Source: Paenibacillus amylolyticus
Lineage (GTDB): Bacteria > Bacillota > Bacilli > Paenibacillales > Paenibacillaceae
Direction: 5' to 3'
Assembly: GCF_001570725.1 (NCBI RefSeq)
Contig: NZ_BCNV01000005.1
Span: 310,001-374,000, forward strand
Length of the DNA: 64,000 nucleotides
Positions 16,596 to 26,061 of the stretch are shown piece after piece (positions within the stretch are counted from its first letter, which is position 1; every line of letters starts with the position of its first letter). The position numbers and the translations under genes were made by a program. A model generated the notes under the pieces. That model was not told the origin of the DNA. It worked only from the letters and a program-made list of their open reading frames with translations, and did not search any database.

Positions 16596-19500
16596 ATGAG
16601 AAAACACTGGATTATGCTGACCATAAGTTTCATATGCATTGTCATTGTTCCACTGGGCTGGATTGCCCAGACGTTAATTAGTGAGCGGAGTAACCCCCAG
16701 GCTGCGGATGGAAGAATTGACCTGACCCAGTGGGATTTTGATCGCAAGGGTCCAGCGTCTCTAAAGGGTGTCTGGGATTTCTATCCTGGGCAGTTGCTCA
16801 GTCCGGCAGATATTGAAGCAAGTGTATCCGGTCGCAAGCCATTGCCACCTTCGTCAGGCACTCAAGTTCCGGCCCGATGGAACAAATCTCTGGGGCAAGC
16901 ACATGGGTACGGAACCTACCATCTGCAAGTCCAGCTTACAGCCCGAACGATGAAAAACGATTACGGCATACGCACGCAGAATATACGTATGGCCCACCGG
17001 GTATTTATCGATGGGAAAGAGATTGGCGGTAAAGGACTGCCGGGAATGACCCCTGATACGGATGTGCAATTAAATCTGCCCTTTACGGGATTCACGTCCA
17101 TTGATGGCAACACGGCTGACATTATTATTCAAGTATCAAATTATAGTTACTCGTCTGGGGGCATTGTGGCACCCATTCTATTTGGAGACGAGCATAGCAT
17201 CCTGAAAAGCCAACAACAGGACTGGCTCAAGGATCTGATGACCTTGTTCGGCTTTATCTTGCCCGCCGGCTTCTTTCTGCTACTGTTTCGGTTGCGGCGT
17301 AGTGAGAAGGAACTGAATTATCTCGGATTATTCAGTCTTTCCGGTGCACTTTACGCTTTGACCCATGGGGAGAAGTTACTGGGAACGTTTGTACCGTTCC
17401 TGACTAACAATGAAATGCTTCGGATTCAGCTTCTTAGTTCAGCCTTTGCTTATTACTTTTTGCTTCGATATATGGATGCTCGTGTACCAGGGGCAGTTCA
17501 TCAGTGGTTTGTTCGTCTTGCTGTAGTGCTAATCATTGCCCAGACCATTGTGGGCCTAACGCTCCCTCCGACCCTATTCTCTTCTTTTGAGCTTCCCATG
17601 TTGCTGATCTCGCTTGTTGTTATGTTCTATACGCTGCGAGCGATGTTCTATTGGTTAAAAGGACGACCGAATGACAGCCATTTTGCACTGGTAAGCATGA
17701 TGAGCATACTCATGGTTGTTGTATTGCACACTCTTGGTGCGTTCACTGCTGTAGATACAGCGTTCTTTGCGCTGATTGAACTTTTATTATTTGTATTTGC
17801 CCAGATGATTGTGACGGCAATCCGCTTCGCACAATCATTCCGTGACGTGGAGGCTCTATCGGAGCGTTTGCTTGCCATTGACAGTCTCAAGGACGAGTTC
17901 ATGGCGAACACGTCTCATGAGCTGCGAACTCCGCTGCACGGGATCATTAATATTGCACAATCGATGCTGGAAGGGGCAGCTGGAGCGGTCACACCCAAGC
18001 AAGCCAAGAATCTGTCCATGATTACAGCAACCGGTAAGCGGCTGTCGCTGTTGGTTAACGACATTTTGGATTTTTCCAAACTGAAAAATAGTGAGATTGA
18101 GTTGAAACGGGTAGCTGTCGATCTGGAATCGGTTGCCCGTACTGTAGTTGAAGTCTCGGGTTTCACGTTCGAGGACAAGCCGGTTTTACTGATTCAGCAA
18201 TGGCCCCAGTCGTTGCCGCTTGTTGAGGCAGACGAAGATCGCCTTCGGCAGATTCTGTATAACCTGCTGGGTAATGCCTATAAGTACACTGAGCAAGGTG
18301 AGATTCGGTTGTACGCCAGTGTTGAAGGGGATCGGGTGAAGGTATCGGTCGCTGATACGGGGGTAGGCATCGCCTTGGACAAACAGGAGGATATTTTTCA
18401 GGCGTATGAGCAGAGTAACGGGACGATTGAGCGATTGAATGATGGAACTGGACTGGGTCTGAGTATTACACGGAAACTCGTTGAGCTTGGCGGAGGTGAA
18501 ATCTGGGTTGAATCGGAGCCGGGGCAAGGTTCGACCTTTCATTTTACCTTGCCTGTTATGAAGTTACCGCTGCTACAGTCTCAGATGAAACCAGCTGCCG
18601 CCCGGTATGTTGCTGCACATGGGGCAGGAACGAAGGAACTAGTGACAAGAGAGTCAGATGAGCCGGATAATCTTACGGAAGCGGAGCACACGATTCTGAT
18701 TGTAGACGATGATCCCGTGAATCGACAGGTATTGCTTAACCTGTTATCGACGGAACGGTATCGTGTGATTGCGGCGGACAGCGGGTCCACTGCATTGAAA
18801 CTCCGTGAAGAATTCCCGTCCATTGATCTTGTCATTACGGACTGGACAATGCCCAAAATGTCCGGGCTTGAGTTATGTCGCAAACTGCGTGAGCACAGTT
18901 CCTTGTCAGAGTTACCGATTCTGATGCTGACCGCCCGAGGGCTGCCTGAGGATATCAAGCATGGGTTCCAGGCGGGGGCCAATGACTTCCTGAGCAAACC
19001 GGTGGATGCCGGTGAATTGCGTGCCCGGGTTCGGACGTTAATTGAGATGCGGAGTTCTGTGCAGGAGGCTATTCGGACCGAGATGGCCTTTTTACAGGCA
19101 CAGATCAAGCCGCACTTTCTATACAATGCACTCAATGTCATTATCGCGACCTGTGCAGTGAATCCGGACAAAGCAACCGATCTACTGATTGAATTGAGTC
19201 ATTACCTGCGTGGAAGCTTTGACTTCCAGAACAGGGAGCAGCTTGTTCCTTTGACCAAAGAGCTGGAATTGGTGGAGTCTTATGTGCATCTGGAACAGGC
19301 GAGATTTGAGGAAAGACTGGTGGTTGAGTATGAGGTGGAATCGGACGTGCATCTATATCTGCCACCTCTCAGTATTCAGCCACTTGTGGAGAATGCCATT
19401 CGCCACGGCGTGATGGAGAGGGCAGCCGGCGGGACAGTTCAGCTTAGAATTTTCAAAGAGAGCGAGCATGTGGTCGTTCAGGTTCAGGATGATGGTGTAG

Positions 19501-19691
19501 GTATCCCTCCTGAGCGTATGGCTCAGGTCATGTCAGGGCGCACCGAAGGTCCAGGAGGTGTCGGGCTGCAAAATATAAACCGTCGCCTGATGTCTCTCTA
19601 TGGTCAGGGACTCGAGATTCATAGCCATGTGGGTAAAGGCACGCAGATCCGATTCCGTATCCCTGTGCAAAAGGTGGATTATTCCAATTAA
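16596..19691 (+). CDS. 7TMR-DISM hybrid histidine kinase with HisKA, receiver and LytS-type kinase modules
   Basis: A 1031-residue membrane sensor. Order: one N-terminal membrane helix (6-28), an extracellular 7TMR-DISM-type jelly-roll domain (about 45-200), seven membrane helices (about 215-410), HisKA with H441 (TSHELRTPLHG), HATPase_c with G-x-G boxes (VADTGVGIALD, GTGLGLSI), a receiver domain with D749 (VITDWTMP), then a second kinase: His_kinase/LytS motif Q-I-K-P-H840-F-L-Y-N followed by its own HATPase_c (DDGVGIPPE, GGVGLQNI). One chain thus has two transmitter types around one receiver. The REC-BTAD gene starting at 19791 is the likely output partner. GGAAGGA precedes the ATG. Confidence 0.93.
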   Translation: MRKHWIMLTISFICIVIVPLGWIAQTLISERSNPQAADGRIDLTQWDFDRKGPASLKGVWDFYPGQLLSPADIEASVSGRKPLPPSSGTQVPARWNKSLGQAHGYGTYHLQVQLTARTMKNDYGIRTQNIRMAHRVFIDGKEIGGKGLPGMTPDTDVQLNLPFTGFTSIDGNTADIIIQVSNYSYSSGGIVAPILFGDEHSILKSQQQDWLKDLMTLFGFILPAGFFLLLFRLRRSEKELNYLGLFSLSGALYALTHGEKLLGTFVPFLTNNEMLRIQLLSSAFAYYFLLRYMDARVPGAVHQWFVRLAVVLIIAQTIVGLTLPPTLFSSFELPMLLISLVVMFYTLRAMFYWLKGRPNDSHFALVSMMSILMVVVLHTLGAFTAVDTAFFALIELLLFVFAQMIVTAIRFAQSFRDVEALSERLLAIDSLKDEFMANTSHELRTPLHGIINIAQSMLEGAAGAVTPKQAKNLSMITATGKRLSLLVNDILDFSKLKNSEIELKRVAVDLESVARTVVEVSGFTFEDKPVLLIQQWPQSLPLVEADEDRLRQILYNLLGNAYKYTEQGEIRLYASVEGDRVKVSVADTGVGIALDKQEDIFQAYEQSNGTIERLNDGTGLGLSITRKLVELGGGEIWVESEPGQGSTFHFTLPVMKLPLLQSQMKPAAARYVAAHGAGTKELVTRESDEPDNLTEAEHTILIVDDDPVNRQVLLNLLSTERYRVIAADSGSTALKLREEFPSIDLVITDWTMPKMSGLELCRKLREHSSLSELPILMLTARGLPEDIKHGFQAGANDFLSKPVDAGELRARVRTLIEMRSSVQEAIRTEMAFLQAQIKPHFLYNALNVIIATCAVNPDKATDLLIELSHYLRGSFDFQNREQLVPLTKELELVESYVHLEQARFEERLVVEYEVESDVHLYLPPLSIQPLVENAIRHGVMERAAGGTVQLRIFKESEHVVVQVQDDGVGIPPERMAQVMSGRTEGPGGVGLQNINRRLMSLYGQGLEIHSHVGKGTQIRFRIPVQKVDYSN

Positions 19692-19790
19692 TGTGCCGAG
19701 TTAAGCAATTATGGTTAACAGACTAATAAGCGGATGCCGATAAAATCGGTATTCTTATTGAATCTTTCATGGCAGGAGGCTGAAATAACG

Positions 19791-20954
19791 GTGAGAGCCA
19801 TTGTAATCGATGATGAGAGGCCAGCGCAGCTTCATCTGGAGCGACTACTACGAGCGGACGGACGAATTACACCCGTGCAATGTTTTTCAACAGCTCGTGA
19901 TGGTCTGCATTTTCTGGCAAACGAACGTGTAGATGTTGTATTTTTGGACATTGGAATGCCGGAGATGAATGGCCTGGAAGCGGCTGAATATATACAGCAA
20001 TTGGATCAGAGTATTCGTATCATCTTTGTTACGGCTTATGCGGACCATGCAGTGGAAGCATTTGAGCTGCATGCACTGGATTATGTACTGAAACCGGTAA
20101 GCTCCGCCCGATTGACCAAAACCATTGATCGAATTGTGGGCATAATGTCGCATACTTCCCAAGTTGCAGCCACCGCCGAGGTACAGGAATCGGAACCTGT
20201 ATCTGTGGAGTTGGATACTGAAGTTCCGGGGCTGCTTACGTTCAAACATCTGGATATCTACAGAAGCTTGGATCAGGGTGCCAAGAAACATAAGTGGCGC
20301 ACAACCAAATCACAGGAATTGTTTGCTTTTTTGTTTCATCACAGGGAAGAATGGGTAAGCAAGGAGATTCTGCTGGATAAGCTGTGGGGTGATGTTTCCC
20401 AGGAAAAGGGATTAACCCATCTACATACTTCCGTGTACCAGATTCGAAAGCTGTTTAAGGAATGGAACATGACAGGCAAGCTGGAGTACAATATGAACCG
20501 TTATCGCCTGTTATCAGGCAATCTGGTAAGTGATGTGGATCAATTCGAAAAATCCATGGTCTACAACGTCATCACATCAGACAATGTTGATGACTTGAGG
20601 CATATGATTCCGCTTTATCGTGCCGATTATTTGGAAGAGCATGATTATCACTGGGCACAGGCCAAAGCAAGGGAACTGAGACGGAAGTACACAGGGCTGG
20701 TTATGGATATTGCGAGATGGGACATGGAGCATGGTCGTGGCAAGGAAGCGATTGAGCAATTAACGATATTGCAGGAACGGGAGCCTTATTCGGAAGAGAT
20801 CTGCCGACTCATGATGGAAGTGTATGCATCCATGGATGATCAGCAAGGCATACTTCGTTTATATCATTCATTTACATTGACATTAAATGAGGATCTGGGG
20901 TATCAGCCCGAGCCCGAAACAAGCAGGTTATATCAGAACCTGACGGACAAATAA
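19791..20954 (+). CDS. Response regulator with winged helix and BTAD (SARP-like) domain
   Basis: A 387-residue regulator. The receiver domain has D7, D8, E9 and phospho-acceptor D53 (VFLDIGMP) and ends with a LKPV lysine. It is followed by an OmpR-like winged helix (about 165-250, KSQELFAFLFHHREEWVSKEILLDKLWGD) and a C-terminal bacterial transcriptional activator domain of TPR-like repeats (about 255-385). The GTG at 19791 is chosen because the receiver fold starts there and GGAGG lies 11 bp before it; the frame runs back to an ATG at 19734. It lies 99 bp behind the hybrid kinase gene and is its likely substrate. Confidence 0.88.
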   Translation: MRAIVIDDERPAQLHLERLLRADGRITPVQCFSTARDGLHFLANERVDVVFLDIGMPEMNGLEAAEYIQQLDQSIRIIFVTAYADHAVEAFELHALDYVLKPVSSARLTKTIDRIVGIMSHTSQVAATAEVQESEPVSVELDTEVPGLLTFKHLDIYRSLDQGAKKHKWRTTKSQELFAFLFHHREEWVSKEILLDKLWGDVSQEKGLTHLHTSVYQIRKLFKEWNMTGKLEYNMNRYRLLSGNLVSDVDQFEKSMVYNVITSDNVDDLRHMIPLYRADYLEEHDYHWAQAKARELRRKYTGLVMDIARWDMEHGRGKEAIEQLTILQEREPYSEEICRLMMEVYASMDDQQGILRLYHSFTLTLNEDLGYQPEPETSRLYQNLTDK

Positions 20955-20981
20955 ACGTAAGTGCAGACAGGAGGGTGAGGC

Positions 20982-22328
20982 ATGAAGTTATTCATACACC
21001 GCAAAGACTTGCGTACGGATGATCTGGCTGCATTCGATTATTTGCGGGAACACCAAGAAGAGAGTGTGCATGTTCTCATCTACGATGCATTTCTCCTGCG
21101 GCAAGGCCGAGAGAAGGAACACAGCGGTGTGAATTTCAGGCAGCATGCAGCGGAATTAGGCAGACGTTATCTTGAAGCCAAACGAAAACTGCATGTTGCT
21201 TATGGCAATCCAGCTGAAGTGGTTGAATTCATCTTGAACGAATTCAAAGGTGAGATTGACGAGATTGTAGTCCATCGGGACATGACGCCATATGCAATTG
21301 AGCGGGATAGGGCCATACGCAAAGTCAGTGAGGCACGCGAGGTTACGTTCACACAACTGACGGATCATTTGCTGATGGATCTAAATGGATTTGCTAATTT
21401 TACAGGCAAGTCGGAGCCTTATAAAGTATTTGCGGCTTTCCATCGGCGGTGGGTGGAATTTATGAATGAACATCCCAATCCTCCCTCGGCAACAACGATT
21501 GCAGAACTGAAGGTGAGTGATCGACAGATTGAATGGCCGGATGCGATGCAGGTACCTCCGGAGTTGCTGGAGTCCAGTGGCTCGGATGAAGAGGACCCGC
21601 ATCTGCTGCTGGATCAATTCTTATCGGATCGGATTGCTGAATATGGTGAGCATCGGGACGAATATGAGGCTTACGAACCGAGCCATCTCAGTTCTTACGT
21701 AGCTGTGGGGGCCGTATCCATTCGCAAGATGTATGATGCAGCGAGTCGCACAGCAGAGGCTGGGGAATGGATCAGACAGTTGTGCTTCCGCGACTTCTAC
21801 CTGTATCGGGCGGTCTATGAGAGTCACTATTTTACATATGAAAAGGTGTATGATCTCTCAGCTCTCCATGATGGTCATTTCGAACATTGGTGCAAGGCGG
21901 AGACAGGTATTCCGATTATTGATGCAGCGATGACGGAACTGAACGAAACCGGACATATGCCGAATCGGCTTCGCATTCTTACGGCGATGTTTCTCACCAA
22001 AAACCTGCAATGCCCGTTCACCTTGGGTGAAGCTTATTTCAGGCGCAAGCTTCGTGACTATGATAACATTCAGAATCGCGGTAACTGGCTATGGTGTGCT
22101 TCGCTTGGCGAGAATGCAGCTCCATATTTTCGCGTGAACAATCCGGTAACACAATCCGAGAAGTATGATCCGCAAGGTGATTATATTCGGAAGTGGTTGC
22201 CTGAGTTGAAGGATCTGCATAGCAAGGACATCCATCAGCCGCGCAAGGATGCCATTGTCGATCTGAAGGCATCGAGACAGGTGGCTATTGACGTGTACAA
22301 ACAGATTCTGGCGAGCCGCCAGAAGTAG
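20982..22328 (+). CDS. phr: Deoxyribodipyrimidine photolyase
   Basis: A 448-residue class I cryptochrome/photolyase that repairs pyrimidine dimers with FADH- and blue light. The N-terminal antenna domain starts LFIHRKDLRTDD. The C-terminal FAD domain has the conserved segments LCFRDFYLYR, TGIPIIDAAMTEL..TGHMPNRLRI and NWLWCASLGENAAPYFRVNNPV. The gene begins 27 bp after the regulator stop with CAGGAGGGTGAGG before the ATG, so it may be co-transcribed with the sensor pair. A link between that sensor and light or DNA damage is only contextual. Confidence 0.95.
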   Translation: MKLFIHRKDLRTDDLAAFDYLREHQEESVHVLIYDAFLLRQGREKEHSGVNFRQHAAELGRRYLEAKRKLHVAYGNPAEVVEFILNEFKGEIDEIVVHRDMTPYAIERDRAIRKVSEAREVTFTQLTDHLLMDLNGFANFTGKSEPYKVFAAFHRRWVEFMNEHPNPPSATTIAELKVSDRQIEWPDAMQVPPELLESSGSDEEDPHLLLDQFLSDRIAEYGEHRDEYEAYEPSHLSSYVAVGAVSIRKMYDAASRTAEAGEWIRQLCFRDFYLYRAVYESHYFTYEKVYDLSALHDGHFEHWCKAETGIPIIDAAMTELNETGHMPNRLRILTAMFLTKNLQCPFTLGEAYFRRKLRDYDNIQNRGNWLWCASLGENAAPYFRVNNPVTQSEKYDPQGDYIRKWLPELKDLHSKDIHQPRKDAIVDLKASRQVAIDVYKQILASRQK

Positions 22329-22420
22329 ACCGAGTCAGGGGCTGGTTCATGCCCACACCCAAATATACCAATCTCATCCGGTTGAACCAACAATCATTTG
22401 GTTGGAATCAGGATGTTCCA

Positions 22421-22447
22421 AAGACCGCGTACTCGCGGTCTTTTTTA
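22421..22447 (+). terminator. Terminator after photolyase
   Basis: AAGACCGCG / TAC / CGCGGTCTT stem followed by TTTTTT, 90 bp past the stop codon. Confidence 0.92.
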
Positions 22448-22610
22448 CATATATAGACATGAAAATAGTGTGAAATATGATGAAAATTTAGGAATTGTTA
22501 AGAAAATGGACTACCCATCTTAAGCATTATGCCTTTTAATAGATAGAGAGCTTTATCGTATTAAGTCATATCTGACATATTGACGAACAAATGAAGGAGA
22601 AATTTTAAAC

Positions 22611-23786
22611 ATGAGTGAAACACTGAAAAGAGAGCGAATTCCGGAGCTGAATCTGGTACGTGCCATGGCGATTATCGGCGTACTGAGCGTGCATTCCACT
22701 TCTTACGCGACGGTGGACATGACCGGTTCGGGCTATTATTGGCTGTACAACTTTATTAATATCTTTATGAAATATGGTACGCCAACCTTTATTTTTATGA
22801 GCAGTTTCGTGCTGTTCTATAATTATTATTCCCGTCCGCTGGACAAGAAACTCGTAAGTAATTTTTACAAGAAAAGATTTGTGTATATTTTACTTCCGTA
22901 TTTCCTGTTTTCATTGATGTATTTTGTTATTCTGCATTTCACGCATTATCAGGGCCGACCGTTTGGCGAATCGGCTGTAAGCTTCATTACGAAATTGTTT
23001 ACGGGTAAAGCCTATACGCATCTGTACTTTGTGTTTATTAACATGCAATTCTATCTGTTATTCCCATTGGTGTTATGGCTACTCAAGAAGTATCCTTCCG
23101 TGGTCAAATGGTCTGTACCGATTGGATTATTGATTCAATGGGCGTTTATCGTAAGTAATAAATATGGATTCCAGGTACCCAATAAGGGAAGCTGGGCGTT
23201 CTCTTACTTTTCCTATTTCATGCTGGGGGCATTCATCGGGGTGTATTTCCCTAAAATCAAGCAATGGTTCGTTATCAGTCGGGCTAATGCCACTAAAGGG
23301 CGCATAGCTTCATGGATTCTGCTCTGGGCGGTGTGGATCTTTGCCGGACTGGGTCATGTGTACATCTACTATCAGCTGCGTCTGAAGATCGCAACGTATA
23401 ACACGCTGTGGTATGAATTCTTCTGGAATGTGCATACCTTCGCTTGTGCGCTGGTGCTTATCCAGATTGCTTATCTGCTCTACCGCAAAGGGCCGTCTCT
23501 GATCGTTAAGCCGCTGAATCGGCTTGGTGCACTGTCCTTTGGTATCTATCTGATCCATCCATTCTTCCTGCTGGTGTATCGGAATTATCCGCCGCAAACA
23601 GGAGTGTCCTGGTTAGTGCATCTGTGGTATGCCGGAGGATTCGGTGTAGCTCTAATCGCTTCGTGGATCGTCGTTGGATTGACGGCAAGGTTCGTTCCAT
23701 ATGCATGGGTGATCTTCGGCAATCTCCCAAAACCGAAACCACGTCTGGCACCACAACAGAACTCGGGGCAATTGGATGTTCGTTAA
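22611..23786 (+). CDS. Membrane acyltransferase, family 3 (OafA/YrhL-like)
   Basis: A 391-residue polytopic protein with about ten membrane helices. It opens with R-I-P-E-L-N-L-V-R-A-M-A-I-I-G-V-L-x-V-H-S, which contains the conserved catalytic-site arginine and histidine pattern of acyltransferase family 3, and has R-P-F-G and LGALSFGIYLIHPFFLL later. The family moves acetyl or other acyl groups onto surface polysaccharides, peptidoglycan or lipids. The acceptor is unknown. GAAGGAG precedes the ATG and a long hairpin terminator follows. Monocistronic. Confidence 0.9.
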   Translation: MSETLKRERIPELNLVRAMAIIGVLSVHSTSYATVDMTGSGYYWLYNFINIFMKYGTPTFIFMSSFVLFYNYYSRPLDKKLVSNFYKKRFVYILLPYFLFSLMYFVILHFTHYQGRPFGESAVSFITKLFTGKAYTHLYFVFINMQFYLLFPLVLWLLKKYPSVVKWSVPIGLLIQWAFIVSNKYGFQVPNKGSWAFSYFSYFMLGAFIGVYFPKIKQWFVISRANATKGRIASWILLWAVWIFAGLGHVYIYYQLRLKIATYNTLWYEFFWNVHTFACALVLIQIAYLLYRKGPSLIVKPLNRLGALSFGIYLIHPFFLLVYRNYPPQTGVSWLVHLWYAGGFGVALIASWIVVGLTARFVPYAWVIFGNLPKPKPRLAPQQNSGQLDVR

Positions 23787-23811
23787 GATACATTTCCAAT
23801 ATAGGAATAAT

Positions 23812-23859
23812 AAACCGTTTCTTGGTCGACCTTAGGGGAGAGCAGGAAGCGGTTTTTTT
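23812..23859 (+). terminator. Terminator after the acyltransferase
   Basis: AAACCGTTTCTTG pairs with CAGGAAGCGGTTT over 13 bp, counting G-U pairs, followed by TTTTTTT. Confidence 0.88.
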
Positions 23860-23971
23860 ATGTATGCAGATATGCGAGAAGTGGGGAACGAGTGTTTCTT
23901 TTATATGTACGAGGGGTAATCATAAGGCGGAACGATAATACATTATGGATGACAGGATTAAGGTGAAAATA

Positions 23972-24121
23972 ATGACAACATGCGAAAAATGCGGGAGACC
24001 GATGCAAGATATATTAGAATATGTGGAACACATTCTTCACGAATGCAATGAACAGACTCAGGAGTACAATTCGAAAGATTATCAGGCCTTTGGCCATGAG
24101 GGTGTTCGCGAGCAGATGTGA
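23972..24121 (+). CDS. Small CxxC protein of unknown function
   Basis: A 49-codon ORF with AAGGTGA 6 bp before ATG 23972; in-frame starts also exist at 23945 and 23963. The protein begins M-T-T-C-E-K-C-G, a C-x2-C knuckle, then a helix rich in acidic residues and histidines with one further cysteine. It ends 44 bp before the HNH gene on the same strand. The HNH protein also opens with a CxxC knuckle, so a functional link is possible. I do not recognise the family. Confidence 0.5.
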   Translation: MTTCEKCGRPMQDILEYVEHILHECNEQTQEYNSKDYQAFGHEGVREQM

Positions 24122-24165
24122 TACAATAGAAAGAAACCGGATTCATACGGAACCGAGGTGACAAC

Positions 24166-25800
24166 ATGGAGACGGGTCCAGCCCCTTTCCGGCAAGGAAA
24201 GACGGAACAAGAAGCGCGACTGACCAAGACATGTATGTATTGCGGACAACAGCGACCTATGTCCGAATTCCGGCGCAGAACCGGAAAGCGGGCAGGTCCC
24301 GGAGCCAGACGGGGAGCCTGCCGTAGCTGTCGTCAGCTTGGTGGACAGGCTGATCATGATGTGGGTTCAAGCATGAGCGGGCAAACGAATGAACGGATGG
24401 GGCATCAACGGGGTGGCTTGGAGACACGTGATGTTACTAATAGACCGTCTGCCTCTGCGAAAGATGAAGCGGGTCGGACTTCTCATGGCAGGGAGCAGGG
24501 ATCTGCTACCGAGTCGTCTTCAGACAGACATCTGGTATCTCAATCGTTAGTAGGCTCGACGTCAGCGAATGACAATGAACATGCTGACTTGGTGACTTCC
24601 TTAGTCTCTTCTTCGGGTAATCGGAAGAAGCGGAGAAGACGGAGGAAGAGTAAGCGTTCAGAGGGACTGACAAGCAATGAGCAAGCGGAGACGAGCCTAG
24701 AGTCTGATGGCTCGGCAGGTGAGGTCTTGATTGAACCAGCTGAGCCACAGCCAGGCGAGCGCTGGCGTGGGGAAGAGCATTCGCAGGGCGATGCTGCTGC
24801 GAATGCAAAGGGCACTGCACAGCGAGCTGCCGCTGCTGTGCAGGCCGCCGAGCAGGCTGCGGCGGCCCAAGCTCTGCTGCCGGCTGAGCCGCAAGGCCCG
24901 GCAGCAGAGCCCCTGGCTGCGGAGCAACCGACCGCAGCCAAACGCAAGCGCAAGCGGCGCCGCAAGCGTGCTGCCGCGCTCGCGCCCGGCGCAGGGCAGG
25001 CCCGCAGCATAGCTGCTGAGGCCCATGCGCCGGTCCTGAGCGACCGTGGCGATGCCACCACGGTCGCTGCACCTTCGGCGGCGGAGGCACAGCTTGCCGC
25101 CACTAGGCGCGAGCCTGGGCAAGCGCCGGGGGCTGCTGCGGAGGCAGGGCCTCCTGCGCCCGTGCGCCAACCTGGCTCGCCAGGGTCCAAGCCGCGCCAA
25201 GCGCGCAAGGAGCGTGCGCCCAAGGCGAACGGCGAAGACGCTGCCCGCGGTACATCCGGGCAGCGACCCGCACATGCCAGCCGCAGTCACGCAGCTGGCA
25301 TGGACGGTCGTCCCCGCCGTCAGACGCCGGCGGCCCCGGTAGCCATCGACCCGGAAGATCCGGCTTCGCTCCGGACCAACCGGCAAGGCATGGTGCGGAT
25401 GCGCGGCAAGACGGACAAGGGCAGGCGCTGGCATCAGGAAGTGGACATGGAGCTTGCGGTTACGCTGGTCAAGGAAAAAGCTGCTGTGGTGGTCAATCGG
25501 TACACGATTCGCCGATTGTTCAGCAACAAGGATTTCAAGCGGTATATTCTGACCCGGGATCACTACACCTGTTACTTCTGTGGATCGTATGGAGATACGA
25601 TTGACCATCTGCTGCCACGTGCCAAAGGTGGACATACTACCCCGCTTAACTGTGTCTGCGCCTGTAATCTGTGCAACCAGTCCAAAGCGGCGATGGATGC
25701 CGAAGAGTTCATGAACTCAGGTATTCCTGAGTGGAATGCTGCCCATCAGGCAGAACTGATTGAACTGGCCATGCAGGAAGCGCAGCTGGAAGAAGGATAA
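24166..25800 (+). CDS. HNH endonuclease with N-terminal zinc knuckle and long disordered GC-rich middle
   Basis: A 544-residue protein in three parts. Residues 19-60 have two C-x2-C pairs (CMYC, CRSC), zinc-finger-like. Residues 65-410 are low-complexity: first Ser/Glu-rich with a basic KKRRRRRKSKR patch, then Ala/Pro/Glu-rich with KRKRKRRRKR. The C-terminal ~110 residues are an HNH nuclease (C-x2-C in CYFCG, IDHLLPRAKGG, then ACNLCNQSK). HNH proteins cut DNA, but the target here is unknown. The stretch 24830-25340 is far richer in G+C than its surroundings. GAGGTG precedes the ATG. Long ORFs on the opposite strand here are by-products of the base composition. Confidence 0.85.
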   Translation: METGPAPFRQGKTEQEARLTKTCMYCGQQRPMSEFRRRTGKRAGPGARRGACRSCRQLGGQADHDVGSSMSGQTNERMGHQRGGLETRDVTNRPSASAKDEAGRTSHGREQGSATESSSDRHLVSQSLVGSTSANDNEHADLVTSLVSSSGNRKKRRRRRKSKRSEGLTSNEQAETSLESDGSAGEVLIEPAEPQPGERWRGEEHSQGDAAANAKGTAQRAAAAVQAAEQAAAAQALLPAEPQGPAAEPLAAEQPTAAKRKRKRRRKRAAALAPGAGQARSIAAEAHAPVLSDRGDATTVAAPSAAEAQLAATRREPGQAPGAAAEAGPPAPVRQPGSPGSKPRQARKERAPKANGEDAARGTSGQRPAHASRSHAAGMDGRPRRQTPAAPVAIDPEDPASLRTNRQGMVRMRGKTDKGRRWHQEVDMELAVTLVKEKAAVVVNRYTIRRLFSNKDFKRYILTRDHYTCYFCGSYGDTIDHLLPRAKGGHTTPLNCVCACNLCNQSKAAMDAEEFMNSGIPEWNAAHQAELIELAMQEAQLEEG

Positions 25801-25837
25801 ATACCCCCAAAGAAGGATCGGGGTTTCGATATGAAGA

Positions 25838-25875
25838 GCACACCAAGACCATAAGAGGTCGAGGTGTGCTTTTTT
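25838..25875 (+). terminator. Terminator after the HNH gene
   Basis: GCACACC-aa-GACC / loop / GGTC-ga-GGTGTGC, followed by TTTTTT. Confidence 0.9.
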
Positions 25876-26061
25876 GATTTAATTTTGATTGGAGTGGAAG
25901 TCAGTTCGCTGTGCAATAATTTCTTCAAATTGACAACGGTGTTCATCGAAGATGTACGTTATACTGGGAGGGAGTTGCTAAAGAAGCTTCATCATCCATA
26001 TGAATGATGAAATGTATAGTGAACATCAAACCTGAGAACGTAGACTGTATAGATTGGATGG

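Noticed and set aside
19734-19790. ATG 19734 as start of the REC-BTAD regulator
   Set aside because: Would add 19 residues before the receiver fold with no ribosome site; GTG 19791 behind GGAGG fits better.
24506-25635. Long minus-strand ORFs (up to 312 codons) opposite the HNH gene
   Set aside because: They follow from the very high G+C of the HNH middle, have no ribosome sites and no recognisable domains; the plus-strand frame has clear zinc and HNH motifs at its ends.
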